Shown one piece after another: positions 21,091 through 32,222 of a DNA stretch of 64,000 bases. The position numbers were made by a program, and so were the translations under genes. The notes beneath the pieces were generated by a model, which saw only the letters and a list, made by a program, of their open reading frames with translations, ran no database searches and was not told the origin of the DNA. This DNA comes from Perkinsus olseni (lineage: Eukaryota > Perkinsozoa > Perkinsida > Perkinsidae), in NCBI GenBank assembly GCA_013115135.1, contig JABANP010000094.1, forward strand, positions 84,802-148,801, given 5' to 3'. Within the stretch, counting starts at the first letter, position 1, and every line of letters starts with the position of its first letter.

Positions 21091-22576
21091 TTGTCGTTTT
21101 GCGTTCATTTTGGTGACCCCCTGGGCGGACTCCTGGCCAGTAGGTTTGCATGGCACTTTAAGATGAGGCACTACAGTCGATCTGACTTTGAATTCGGATC
21201 GCTACTGGGGACCGGCGCCTTTGCACAGGTCGTGCATGTCCGGGATAAAACAGATGGGGAGGAGTACGCTCTGAAGATTCTCGATAAGAAGACACTGGAG
21301 CGGGTAGTAGGGCGGCTAAGGCCCGGCGATGGCGATCGGTTTTCTCGTCAGCTCGATAAAACGGCGCAAGTGCTGAATGAAAGGGATACTCTTATGAAAC
21401 TGAGAGACTGTGATAATATAGTAAAATTGTACTTCACGTTTCAGGTGGGTGGTAAGGCGCAGGTTCGATCCCGGCATGGTGTATTTTTTAGGACCGAACT
21501 TGGCTTTACTTTGCGCTTGAGTACTGTGAAGGGGGCGACCTCGCAGAGGAGATCGGGAGGTGGGGACGAGTCCCCGAGGACCTCGCGAGGTTCTACGCCG
21601 CCGAGATTGTTAATATGCTTGTCCAACTGCGGTCCAAAGGGTTGGCCCATCGCGACCTGAAACCCGATAATATTCTAATAAATAAGGGACACTTGAAACT
21701 GGTAGACTTCGATGTGGCAAAGGTAATAGGGGTATCCCAGGAGGCGTCGTCAGGCCTGTGGGTCCTCAGGCGATCTCACCGAGTCTGGCATATCAGTGTG
21801 AGAAAGGAGCGCTGCCAGTGGGGATGCGAAGTCAGCCTCTACGCAGAGCGATGATGATTCCCAACTACGGCGGATGAACACCTTCGTCGGGACGGCACAG
21901 TATGTGTCGCCAGAGATGCTGAGCGACTCTGCTGTGGCGGGCTTCGCCTCGGACCTCTGGGCGTTGGGGTGTATCGTCTACCAAATGATAGTTGGTTATT
22001 CGCCCTTCCAGTCGGGGTCGGAGGGACAGACATTTCAGATGATACTCGCGAGACAGTACGACATGCCCGATGACGTGTCTGATGCGGCGAGAGATCTTAT
22101 AGGAAAATTACTGGTGCTTGGAGCCAGCGGACAGGCTGGGCTTTGGCAACCTAGGGGAGCTCAAGGCGCATCCCTTCTTCAGTGGCGTTGACTTTGCGAC
22201 TTTACCATTCACCCCGCCGCCCCGAGAGAGCCACCATAATCGAAATCATCAGGAGAACGGCGAGTCGCTGGCTGACGATATGGGCGCTGAGTTTGGCCTG
22301 GCTCCGCATGGTGTCGAGATCTCGGTGGACGAGGATGATGACTGGAGTTATGATTCTGATGAGGATGAGCGAACCCCAATGGTGGGGCAAGTGTTTGGAG
22401 GCCGGGCGCAGCGGATAATGCCGTTCAACTTTGTGGAGGCCGCCAACGCAGCGGTGAAGTCGCCGAGGAGCTCTGGAGGCCAACATGGTGGTACGAGGCC
22501 CGGCAGGCAACAGCAGGAGAGACCTGCTGAGACTACGACTCGGACGTCATGTGAGGAAGACGCTGGTGGCCGTTGA
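21091..22576 (+). CDS. PDK1-like AGC protein kinase
   Basis: Kinase subdomains in order: LLGTGAFAQVVHV (glycine loop), EEYALKILDKK (ATP Lys), NERDTLMKLRDC (alpha C), NIVKLYFTFQ, WLYFALEYCEGGDLAEEI (hinge), HRDLKPDNILI (catalytic loop), KLVDFDVAKV (metal site), MNTFVGTAQYVSPEML (activation and P+1 loop) and LWALGCIVYQMIVGYSPFQS. LYFTFQD, GTAQYVSPE and the KLLVL..RLG end are characteristic of 3-phosphoinositide-dependent kinase 1. The usual DFG is DFD here, so Mg binding may be altered. A 47-nt tRNA-like intron splits FTFQ and DRTWLYF (21445-21491); another follows VAK at 21723. The frame needs one G fewer between LLVL and EPADRLG (about 22122). The C-terminal tail is acidic (SVDEDDDWSYDSDEDE), and no PH domain is seen. 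The start may instead be at 21163. Confidence 0.75.
21445..21491 (+). repeat. 47-nt tRNA-like intron in the PDK1-like kinase
   Basis: Opens GTGGGTGGTAAGGCGCA (17 bases), then GGTTCGATCCC, then 19 bases ending GTATTTTTTAG. It keeps the exact register of the two NHP2 introns although the flanking sequence is unrelated, which makes descent from one inserted element likely. Confidence 0.85.
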
Positions 22577-23767
22577 AGGCTGTGGTCGTAGTAGTTGTAT
22601 CAGATTTGGTCATATTAATGATAACGTTCATTCAGAGCGGATATTCATTCGTTTTCATCCAGTTTGTTATTGCGTTATGCGAGTACTCGGAGCGTCAGAC
22701 AGCGCGTATTATCGTGATAGTGAGCATGAACGCGCGAGGGTTCTGGAAGGACCGGAAAATGCCTCTCCTGTGGGCGTGTTGCTTCTCCGTTGTTGCTCAT
22801 AGTCAACGCAAGGCGAGAAGGAGTATAAAGTCTTCTACTTTCTGCTTCTAAGCTTAGTCTCTCGAGGGGAATAAGCTATGCACGCATGCACAAGACGATC
22901 GGCGCATAATGAGTAACAGGGCGGTAGTGGGGTACATTTAGAAACTATTACGTGGCCCTTGCCTGCCTGACACATTAGACGAGTGGCGAGGGTATTAATC
23001 TCCTCCTGGCATAGGTTACTCTGTCAAAGCCACCTCGTGAAGATAATAAAAACTATTAACGAAAAGCACATGTACAACAATTGAGGCTCTTCAAGTGGCC
23101 TTTTTTAATCACAAACATGTCGGAAATGGATCATCAGGCGATGAGCGATTTCGGAGTGTTATTTTACGGCCGTCTCATCCGAAGATTGCTAAACCACAAC
23201 AGCCGCCTCATGATTCGGTTTGGCATCGATGGTGAGGATTTTGGATGGACTGGGCTGAACGACTGGACGGAAGGGGAGGGTACTTCTTTCGCTTTTATCT
23301 CCAACGGCTCAGCCGAAGATTCAGTCTGATGAATTCCCTATCTTTTTTCCTTATAGACAACGGAGGTCGAATGCGAATTCGGGGGACAGGGAGTTATGCT
23401 GGACCGCCTCAAGCCGGGTGCCGGACCGTGTAGTTGTACTTTATAGCCGCGTGAAGTAATGCGTTGCCGGTTCGTACTGCAACAACACAACAGATCATCA
23501 CAGAACCGACTTCCATCAGAGGAACTCAACCGAGTGGAGGCATGACAGCAGGTGGCTTACCATTTGTTTCTTTCTTCCCCTCGCGCTCTTAGTAGAGATT
23601 CAACCTGAATGGAAGACCGACTCTCGCTGAAGTGAGTCGGTATCAGTATGAACAATGTGCTCACTAAAGGCAGGTTGGATAACAGTAGCACAACAATGTG
23701 CTCTCATAGGGGGTACAAATGGACTTTTCGACGCTTCCTCGAGTTTCATCTTTATTCAACTCCCCTT
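22577..23767. other. Intergenic stretch between kinase and CFAP57 end
   Basis: One open frame at 23081-23329 encodes 82 residues (MDHQAMSDFGVLFYGRLIRR, then FGIDGEDFGWTGLNDWTEGE). I do not recognise it; no intron signals or paralogs support it. The rest shows no gene. Confidence 0.3.
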
Positions 23768-23861
23768 CCTCCCAGGCCAGTTCTCCTGGTCTCGATCTTT
23801 CCCAGCATGAATAGCACCGTAGCCGACGTTACCCCGGCACGCCGGCCAGAGAAACGCGATG
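23768..23861 (-). pseudogene. Fragment of a second DUF4954 gene
   Basis: On the minus strand this stretch encodes RGNVGYGAIHAGKDRDQENW and PG, matching RGNIGYGANVGSNHTG and PDQENCPG of the gene at 15405-18858. Nucleotide match is also high (GGGGTAACGTCGGCTACGGT against GGGGTAATATCGGCTACGGT). No other part of the gene is next to it. Here the GKDRDQEN frame is continuous, whereas the full gene has lost a base at this point. Confidence 0.7.
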
Positions 23862-26800
23862 CGCGAAGCCGGGGAGGACGGCGCAGAAGCAACGATATTC
23901 GGCGGCGGAGGCAGATGGCCCCCTTCTCACCTGCTCTTGGAGCATACTGATCTCCAACTTCTGCATGCGGATCATCTCAGACTTTTGCTCAATCGTCATC
24001 CGCAAATGTTGCATCCCCTTCTTTTCTTCGCTCCGCTGTTTACCCCTTCTATCAATCCGTGGTAGTCGAGCAGCTCCTGCTCAAGATTCCACCAGACACT
24101 GTCTTCAGACAGACTTCCTACCGCCATCTGCTGTCCCCTTCTCCTGAGGCCTCGCCTTAGCCTTCCCCTCGCTTCCTCGCTGGGGCTCCTTGCCGCGTAG
24201 CTCTCGCAACTCGACCTGGAGGGACTTGACCTGACGGCCGTGCTGACCCAGGGAGGAGGGCGGCCAGAGCGATCTTCACTTCGTCCTCCAGATTCTTCTT
24301 CTGGACTCGAGTGTCGTTGATTTCACTCAGGAGTGTCGCGTTCTCCATAGCCCGTTTGCTGAGATCTCTCCTGCTGGCTGCGTTCGCTCGGGAAGACTGC
24401 GCGGCGAGGCTGTGCAACTGGCGGCCAGATAGGGACGATCGTAAGGCAGCGCTGATGAGCCTCTGTTAGAGGGATGTCTTATTGTGTATATCTCCCAATC
24501 TCAGTGTGCATGCGTGCACCCATTTAGCTATGGTAACACTGGTTGGTTGTTGTGCGATCAGTATTGATGGGATCGGTATGAGTCAGTCCGTAGCCATCTT
24601 GGCTCAAGTTCTGAATTGTTGGGTTCAGCCAATGTCTGACAACCCTCAAGGGAGCGGCGCTAATGCCGTTGATACTCGGCACTCAAATTCATCGAAGCCC
24701 CTCTCATAAAGCGAGATGGTTCCCACAGCAAGCCGTACGGCCCGTCACCGACAGGCAAGCGAAGGATTGATCAGACTTAACCTCACTATTAGAAGACTCG
24801 GACGGGAGGAGGAGAGGCCCGCTCACTTTCTTGTCAAGTGCCTTCATCTGTCTTCGAGCTTCCAGCGGTCCAAGACAGTCCCCCAAATTGGAGGTGGACG
24901 GAGATGTTCTCATCTGTTGGATCAACTCGTGATCATCGGACGAGGGTTCACTCACCTGTTGCTCCTTCGGGATTCTAGAGGGCTTCTCATCTGAGAGGAT
25001 GAGTAGTAGTAGCGAAGTCTAGCAGCCCATGGGCGTCCCGACCAACGATTCGTTCTTGGTAGATCCTCTTCAGGAGAGTCGGCCATTCCTTCACGTTCGG
25101 GTTTTCTACAACCGCCATGAGCTCCCTTTTCAATTCCGCTAGCGTATCTTAGGTCGAAGCATGCTTTTCACGAGTATTCCATCCTGCAGTATCCAACTTT
25201 GGCCGTCCTGTATTCTCTCGTTCAGCATCGCCACTTCGTTTCTGTGCTGCCCCGCCAAAGCTGCCTTCCGTTCGAGATCTCCCTCCAACTTTTTCTGCAC
25301 CGCAGCCTGCGTAATGGGAAATCAGTCGAAGAAAATTGATACCACACCATTCTCAAATCACCCGACAGGACGGAGAACGCAATGGAACTGCAGTAGACCC
25401 TAGAGGGGACAATACTGCGGCTTTATCGGTGATCGCGTAGGGACGCAGCCCAGTGGCAATTGCCTGTCACATCGAATAGGTTACGAGTCTTATCAGAAAC
25501 GCTCCTGTCGCTTCACACTGGGGGTGAATCGGTCCTTGCTGATTTCGTTTCGCGTGCAAATGTGGTTGCAGATACTCTTTCTGTGCGACTAACCCGTCCC
25601 TCCTCTCCCTACTGCGTAACAGCACCTTACCTGCTTCTCGAGCTCGCCTTGGGCGTCGGATACCTTCCTTCTCAGCCTGTGTATTTCCTCCTCCTTCGGC
25701 CCCCCTGCTTCGCTCACCTACAGTCCGAGCCCTACTGCCAAGCAAGCTGCGGCTGCTCACCTCACGCAGTCGGTACTCGAGGACGCCCTTGACTTGCTCG
25801 AGGGAGTCTACCTTGTCCTGCAGGGCCCTGACCTCTTGCTCTTTCCGCTGCCGGATCTTGCCCTGCTCGGCGCTACGCCGCTTGGAGTCTTCTAACCTGA
25901 ACACCATCGACCATAGTGAAACACAGTCCAGATTTGAGATCTCTCTACTCGGCCGATGAGAAAAAGTCTCAAGTGGCGAGGATACTCGGCAGAGAGTAAA
26001 AGAACCGCGTGACGCAAGGGCGAGAGGGCTCAGGACGTCAGACTAAGGAGGCCGTAGCAGCCGGCCACCGGAAGAATTCAGAAGAGCACTATTGGGTAGC
26101 ATCGGTCTGGCAGTCGGCGGCGGCGTCCCGCTGAGAGACGTGGCGATTGTACCATGTACAGCAAGATGTCTAAGGAAAGCTTCTAGCGATCAGCCAAGCT
26201 CATGATAATCACGACCCGGCCGGCAATGGCAGAATGGTAGGTGGTACTTGCGGGCCTGCTCGTCAATCCTGGCCTTGAGGGCGGCTATGATGCTGGATGC
26301 TTCGGCCGTTTCATTCGACAGCTTCACTTTCTCCTTCTGGATCTCCTGCAGTCCTCTCATCGCATTCTCCTGTTCCCTGCGCCGCTCCTCGCCTACCACG
26401 ACAACAGCTTCCAACGGCAGCAGGCAGCCGAGGGACCCGACAGCTGTTGGTGAGCTCATGGATCTTCTCGTCCCTCTCGGCGATGATCTTGTTGATCTCC
26501 TCTTCCCTTTCACGAGCCTCGGCCTCTAGCGTTGATTCGTACCTTAACCGATTGGGCTTTGACCGATTGCGACTGAGTAGGCTATTCGGTCACAAGCATG
26601 TACTGTCGCTGCCCCGTGCTAAGCACAGTCAGAACCCCGAACGTCATTATTCACTTTCGTTTGCTCTACTCTCTTTTGGACCCTTGGCCACATGGACCAG
26701 GGTGAGCCCCTCCCCCACCCACTTCTTCTTGAGGTCCTCGATCAAGCCCTGACTAGCTTCATTAGCAGCCCTGGCCTCCCGGAGTCGGCCCTCGAACTCT

Positions 26801-29800
26801 TCCTGCAGGGCAGCCTTCTCTCGTCTCGATCGGTACTGCTGCTCAGCCTGCCAACAGCCATCAGCCTGACGGTCCCCTCCTCCCCACCTGGCGCTCCTGA
26901 TTCTTCTGCATCTCCTCTCGCCGGCACGCCTCGCTTTTTTCAAATCGCGCAGCTTCTTGTGACAGTTTTTTCTCGTAGAAGGCTGATGCAGGGCGTTGCA
27001 CAGGCCCCTACGGAATCCCATCATGCTGACCTTCAAGCTCCTCCGTCGCCTCTGCTTGGGTCGCTTCCAACGTCTTCATCGCCCTCAAGGCCTCGCTCTC
27101 CTGCCAGGACCTCGACGCCCTCGCCGACCATACCGGACAAACCTTCGCAGTGCTTGCTGTCTCCAAGGCAGTGTACCGGCGCTGCAGTTTCTCGATTTTC
27201 GCTCGGTCACCATCTCGTGCCTTCGATAGTCTTTCCTCGGTCTGAGCCGTTATTTCCGATACGGTCGCCGCAGCTTGCCGCCTGAGGCGGAGGAGGGGCA
27301 CCGTCATCTCGACCTACTGCGAGATGACTGTCACTTAAGGGCGACGATCGTTTTCTCAGCATCGGCTATCTCCTCAGCATGGGCCTGCCGGAGACCAAAC
27401 ACCTTCAGAGTTTTGCAACCGTCATGAACTCACTTCCAGCCGACTCCTGGTCACTGTGAGAATGTCATTGGGGAAGAGCATCGCAGCGGAGCGTGTGGGT
27501 ACTGAGAGGAGCCTTCGGAAGGGAAGAGACTTGCCCGGGATCAGCGGCCACTACCGCTGCCGTCGGCGATATTGAAGAACAACACCGCTCCGTCGTCCCC
27601 GGTGGTCGCCATCGTCTGGCCATTGCACAATCTGGAGGGGAGAGAATTTGAAGCACTTTGATGGTGAGAATGGCGGACGTGATATGGAGCCCCGTGACCC
27701 GGCCGATGTGTGCCGGGTACTGGTCGACACCCGCCACGGTGAGGGGTTGGCTAAGTGCACAGACCGAGCCTTGGGAGGTCCCGACCAACAGAGCGGCGGC
27801 GGCTGCCGAGGCGTCCCCGTCTGCGAAGGGTCGGTGGTGACAGGAGCGAAAGCAACGATTGGAGTACTTGAACAGGCTATCGCTGTGGGGAAGGTGGCCG
27901 TGGGATGGTCTGCCGCTGCGGGCCAGGGTAGGGCTTCTTCGACCACCTGATCACCCTCTCGTGACTCTATGACGTCGGAAGGACCATGCCCGGTCACCTC
28001 GCCGTCCAGTAGCTTTCTAATGACACCTCGGTACTCGGTCGACCCGCCTAAGTAACCGAATGTCACCGACGTCTGGGTCGCAGTACTTACCAGGGCCTGG
28101 CTTCATCATGAGTCCACCAACGATGATGTCAGACCTGCTCAAGAGGGGACGACTGAGCAGCTGAAGGGGTGGCTTACCGACGGTAGGCGAGGCACGTGTA
28201 GATACACCCTTTCGTGGTGGAGTGCTCGGATGTTCTCGACCAGGAAGCACAGTCCCACTCGGTGACCTGCTGACAGGGTTGGGGAGAGGGGGGGGGGTCG
28301 AGGTCTACACTACCGTGCTCGAGGACCCACTGCAAGTGACGACGGCGAGATGACGATCGTCCTGGTCGAACGCTAGGCCACATATTCCGGTTATAGAGGG
28401 GAGAGGCTGGGGCGTATCTCCTCGCCTGCCTGAAGGAATGATTGACCCGGGATGGCCATCGGAAGGGCGGCGGCCTCCAGACGCGAATCTGTCCTAGTAA
28501 CAGCCGACGCGATAAATACTAGGTAGAGTAGTCAGCAGGAGTTGTGGGAAGTGTGGTATGAAATCATAGTAACGCCAGGAACACTCATGAAGGACTGCTA
28601 GGGCAGAGTAAAACAATGGTACTCGAACCAGGAGAGACTCATCATGCGTTCACCTCCTCCACCTCCTCCTTGGGGCTGAATCTTCAAGGTGGCAACCTTG
28701 GCCAGGCCCCGATGCATCCCGAAGACTATTATCTGGCAAGATGAACGATCGTGGTTGCATGAGCTGGTCCTGGGCATACTTGTTTGGCATCACCCTTGTC
28801 TCCTGCCTGAGCTACGGCAAGGAGGTGGCCCCCAGCGCTCCAAGCCAGTGGCGTTGCTTTGCGGTAGGGGAGCTCCTTGAGGACGGCCAGATCATCATCT
28901 ACAACCTGGAGAACCACAAGGGGGCGAGTGGTGAATGAAATCGCTCTGAAGTTCGGAATCGATTCTGCCAGTGCCTTGCACGCGTCAAAGTCGATTCTGA
29001 GTTTCGTCTTTTTTTCTTCAACTGGAGGGAGACGGTTTATGTGAGTTTATAGTCCAGCGCCTACGGTTCCGCCCCAGTTAGACTCGAAGCCGATGTTCAC
29101 AGTGAGGGACCCTCTGTAGCATTGACATGCAGTGCAATGAGAGGGCTCAGAGGGAGGCAGGGCTGAGGGGGTACCTGGAAGATTCTGATCTTCTCCACGA
29201 ACGCTACGGCGATGATGAAGCCGCCGACGGGATGGACGGCGACGTCGAGAGGCTCATCTCCGAGGAAGGCTCGGCTGAACTCCATGCAGGCTGAGGGCAG
29301 GCCTGATAGGGGGTATGGCCTTCGCGGGGAGGAGGGTCGGGAGACTCACGCCAGATCCGCAGGCTCTTGTCCTCGCTCGATACGGTGACCATGATCTCTC
29401 GAAGAGGGCACGACGACAGACCTGCACGACGATGCTGGTGTTGGTGTAGTTAACGACCCACCGGAGACTGGGCCTGAATGGAAGCCCCCAGACAGGACGA
29501 TCGGGTGGAGGGCTTCAGTCGGGGCATCGCTCTCTTGCCACTCAGGGGAGGTGTAAACTGACGTAGCTGGTAGCACTGAGAGAGCCGAAGATGCACAGAC
29601 TCGGTGGTGAGGGGAGCCCACCGATGATCTCCCTAGTGTCTGTGACCATCACCAGCCACTCGCCGGTGCCGCTGATGTCGACGGACCCCAGACTGGCCTT
29701 CTGTTTGGCAACGACCACCTTCCGAACAGGCCTGGGCGAGGTAGGCGATGATGAACTGGGATGAGGTGTAGGGGCACTTGTAAGGCATGGACTGTTGCGT

Positions 29801-31201
29801 GTCGGAGCTGTTGGTCTCCTCCCAGACAGTGATGGTCCCGCCGGTGCCGACCGCGATGAATCCTTCGCTCAGTGGACACAGCGCTCGGGGACGGAAGTCC
29901 GGCGAGGGGCAAGGCAGATGGTGGGTGATGGTAGCCGTTTTGGATGATACAAGCATCAACCTAAGATACGCCCCTCCACTGGTCACTGAGGACGGGTTCC
30001 TCACCGCCCGCTTTCGGCCACGGCGACGACAAGAGGGCAATCGGAGGCGGCCGAAGAGACCAGCCAGATGTGATCGATGAGCCGTGTGGGTCCCTCGTCG
30101 CCTGGCCCTGGGATCTGATAACGACCATTCACGCCGCTGCCATCAACTGTTGCTCACAGATGGAGGCACTTCCTTCAGCGCCCCTCCACCTTTGCCTTTG
30201 ATGAACTTGCAGCCATCCCGGCCGGTGATGCAGATGAGGGATGAGTCAGTGGGACATACAGTGACCTGGCAGGATTTACTTTTATTTCTGTTCTCGGCGG
30301 TATTGATGGCGATCTCGCCTCAACACTAAGTCCCGCAGAAATTGAGGAAAGAAGACGCTGGGTCCAGTGAGAGGCTCGGAACGGCTGGGCTCCCACTGCA
30401 GTGTTCTCAAGCAGCCTTGGAGTTGCAGGGCTTACCTTATCGAAGAGGCCATCAAGCGTCAGCTGTGTACTGTTGTTGACCTCAAGATTCGTCCGGCGAG
30501 GAGATCCGACCGCCTAAGGGCCGTCTAGTAGAAGCGCGGGTGTTGCTCATATCGGAGATCACCTAACTTACCTTTCTTCTCCGCCAACCGGTGATGTGAT
30601 AGAGTTGGCCGGTGGTCGTGAGCAGGACTAGTGTTCGACCATCCGCTGACAGCGCTATCGACACAACCCTGTCCCCCTTCCTCTCCTGAATGAGGGTCGG
30701 GTCGTACTGCATCACAGCGGTCCGCCCGTACCTCGGGCTTTGGCAGAAGGAAGACGTCTTGGGGATGGTTACCGGGGACCGTCGGATTGTACAACGCCAC
30801 GGCCATCTGAGAACAGCCGCTGCTAGTGTTGGTACCAGGTGGAAGGCCTAACCTGACCACCGCTGAGGAGCTGACCAACAGCAAGGACTCGACTGTCTGG
30901 GGTCTTGGCAAGGTCAGTGACCATCTCGACACAGTCCTCCTCGAGAGGGGCGAGGAAGTTGACTGTGTTCGAGTCGACGTGTCTAATGCAAGCATGCCTT
31001 CCGGATACGTGTACCTCGCGGGGAGTTAGAAGGGGGGAGCGCCGCCGTAGCAGCTCTCACCACGAAGTGTCCGCTCTCGTCAGGGAAGAGGGCTGTTGGA
31101 CTATCCTTGAGAGTCGTCCGATCGTCTGGCGTGATGAGCCCTCCGAGAGCGTGAACCAGCTGAAGTCTGGTAACTTCCCGTGGTGGCTTCTGGCCAATCA
31201 T
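23829..31201 (-). CDS. CFAP57: CFAP57 (WDR65)-like axonemal protein, WD repeats plus coiled coil
   Basis: A long multi-exon gene on the minus strand. It starts at 31201 (MIGQKPPREVTRLQLVHALG, then DSPTALFPDESGHFVV). WD-type exons follow: APLEEDCVEMVTDLAKTPDS near 30900, EGFIAVGTGGTITVWEETN near 29850, MVTVSSEDKSLRIW near 29390, LKELPYRKATPLAWSAGGHL near 28870, and MATTGDDGAVLFFNIADG near 27590. The junction ILTVTRSRLE at about 27440 is the typical CFAP57 entry to the coiled coil. Coiled-coil exons run on to about 23890 (for example ATLLSEINDTRVQKKNLEDE and RMTIEQKSEMIRMQKLEISM). CFAP57 is a structural part of motile cilia linked to inner-arm dynein assembly. Exon borders inside the WD half are only partly resolved. 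The 3' end at 23829 is uncertain because it meets a DUF4954 fragment. Confidence 0.75.
24587..24608 (+). mobile_element. Genomic copy of the 22-nt spliced leader (mRNA-derived insertion)
   Basis: The 22 bases begin TCCGTAGCCATC and end TTGGCTCAAG, a complete match to the dinoflagellate/perkinsid spliced leader consensus (DCCGUAGCCAU, then YUUGGCUCAAG). A spliced-leader RNA gene would continue with GT as the donor; here TTCTGAATTG follows, so this is a leader already joined to an mRNA body. Downstream, an ATG at 24632 opens MSDNPQGSGANAVDTRHSNS and stops at 24709. It lies antisense in an intron-like gap between two CFAP57 coiled-coil exons (about 24420 and 24704). The likely origin is reverse transcription and insertion of a trans-spliced transcript. 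Confidence 0.85.
25142..25164 (+). repeat. TATCTTAGGTCGA motif, copy in CFAP57
   Basis: GCGTATCTTAGGTCGAAGCA TGC, within a non-exonic gap of the CFAP57 gene and antisense to it. Another copy in the other orientation is at 29950-29975 (AAGCATCAACCTAAGATACG). Confidence 0.5.
29041..29130 (+). repeat. Dispersed repeat, TTATAGTCCARCGC family, copy 2
   Basis: GTGAGTTTATAGTCCAGCGC, then CTACGGTTCCG and GTTAGACTCGAAGCCGATGT. About 90 bases match the copy at 41291-41390 closely, down to GACCCTCTG and the following TTGA. Confidence 0.7.
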
Positions 31202-32222
31202 CGGTGGAGAGCGCTACTACTAAACTCCCTCGATTCGATCTTGGAGTCCACCATGTTACAACTTTTACCTTTTTCACTCAACCAAAAGCTTTACAATAGT
31301 GACAAGAGAGACGATCAGAGGCACGCCGTACAGCACAGTAATCAGCGGTGGTTCGCAGTTGACAGACACCCAGGGTGATGGCATCAGACGAGGACTAGTT
31401 ATACGGTTCACGAGGAGTCTCTCAAGAGTCCCCACCCCTTACAGGATGACATGAAATAGGTGCGGAAGAGTACGCCTTGAAGCCGAACGAGAGCATGCTC
31501 GCATCCCGGCGCCGTAGCCTCCATTCAGAGTACCAACGGTGAATACAGGCATGTAGTGCTAGGGCTCCGAGTGCTGTCCATCTTGCTGGTGAGCAAGGGG
31601 CATGTGCGAGTTTATAGTCCGACGCTTACGGTTCCGGGTTAGCCAAACTTAACCGATGTACTCAGTTGGGGATTACTCCTCTGTAGTGGTTGTTATGCAG
31701 TACGACGAGATTGTGTGCCAGGTAGTTCGGACTCGAGTTAGTATTGGAAATACTTGGTGTGGATGAACAACCTTCGGGCACACCTGCCAACTTGCCCGCC
31801 CAATTTCCACGGGCGTATTTCCGACAAGTCGCTCGAAATCACTTTCCAGCTGATGAGAGGTCGGCAATGGCCATAGAAACTAGAAGTAACAGTGGTTGCC
31901 GCTAATTTCGTCCACCAATCAGTATTGAAATCGAGAACATCTCAAGTTATTATTAAGCAGGCTTACCCCTCTCTCTATGTTGTCGTGACGACTGTCGCTC
32001 GCCACGCAATGTATTGTGATACTGTCCACTGCTAGGCTTAAGTGATCTAACATTCAACTGTGGATGGTCATTGAGATTGGATAATCGATTGAGGTTAACC
32101 TCTCCTATATCCGGGTATTGTGCTCCCTGGATTACGCTCTACCAACCAGTTCGTGAGAGGGTCGATTGCCCCCGTGGCTCGGACAGGTCTGAGGTATTTC
32201 AGCGTTCGAGGTTCTTGTTCAA
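31202..32222. other. Intergenic stretch, divergent upstream region of CFAP57 and the first small secreted gene
   Basis: The start codons of the minus-strand CFAP57 gene and the plus-strand secreted gene face away from each other across about 1 kb, so promoters of both are expected here. One dispersed repeat is at 31606-31665 (GCGAGTTTATAGTCCGACGC). No gene or clear promoter motif is seen. Confidence 0.4.

Noticed and set aside
23081..23329. An 82-residue gene
   Set aside because: Protein-like composition but no splice context, leader or paralog; kept only as a note.
24587..24608. A spliced-leader RNA gene
   Set aside because: The bases after CAAG are TTCTG; a GT donor and Sm-site arrangement are missing.
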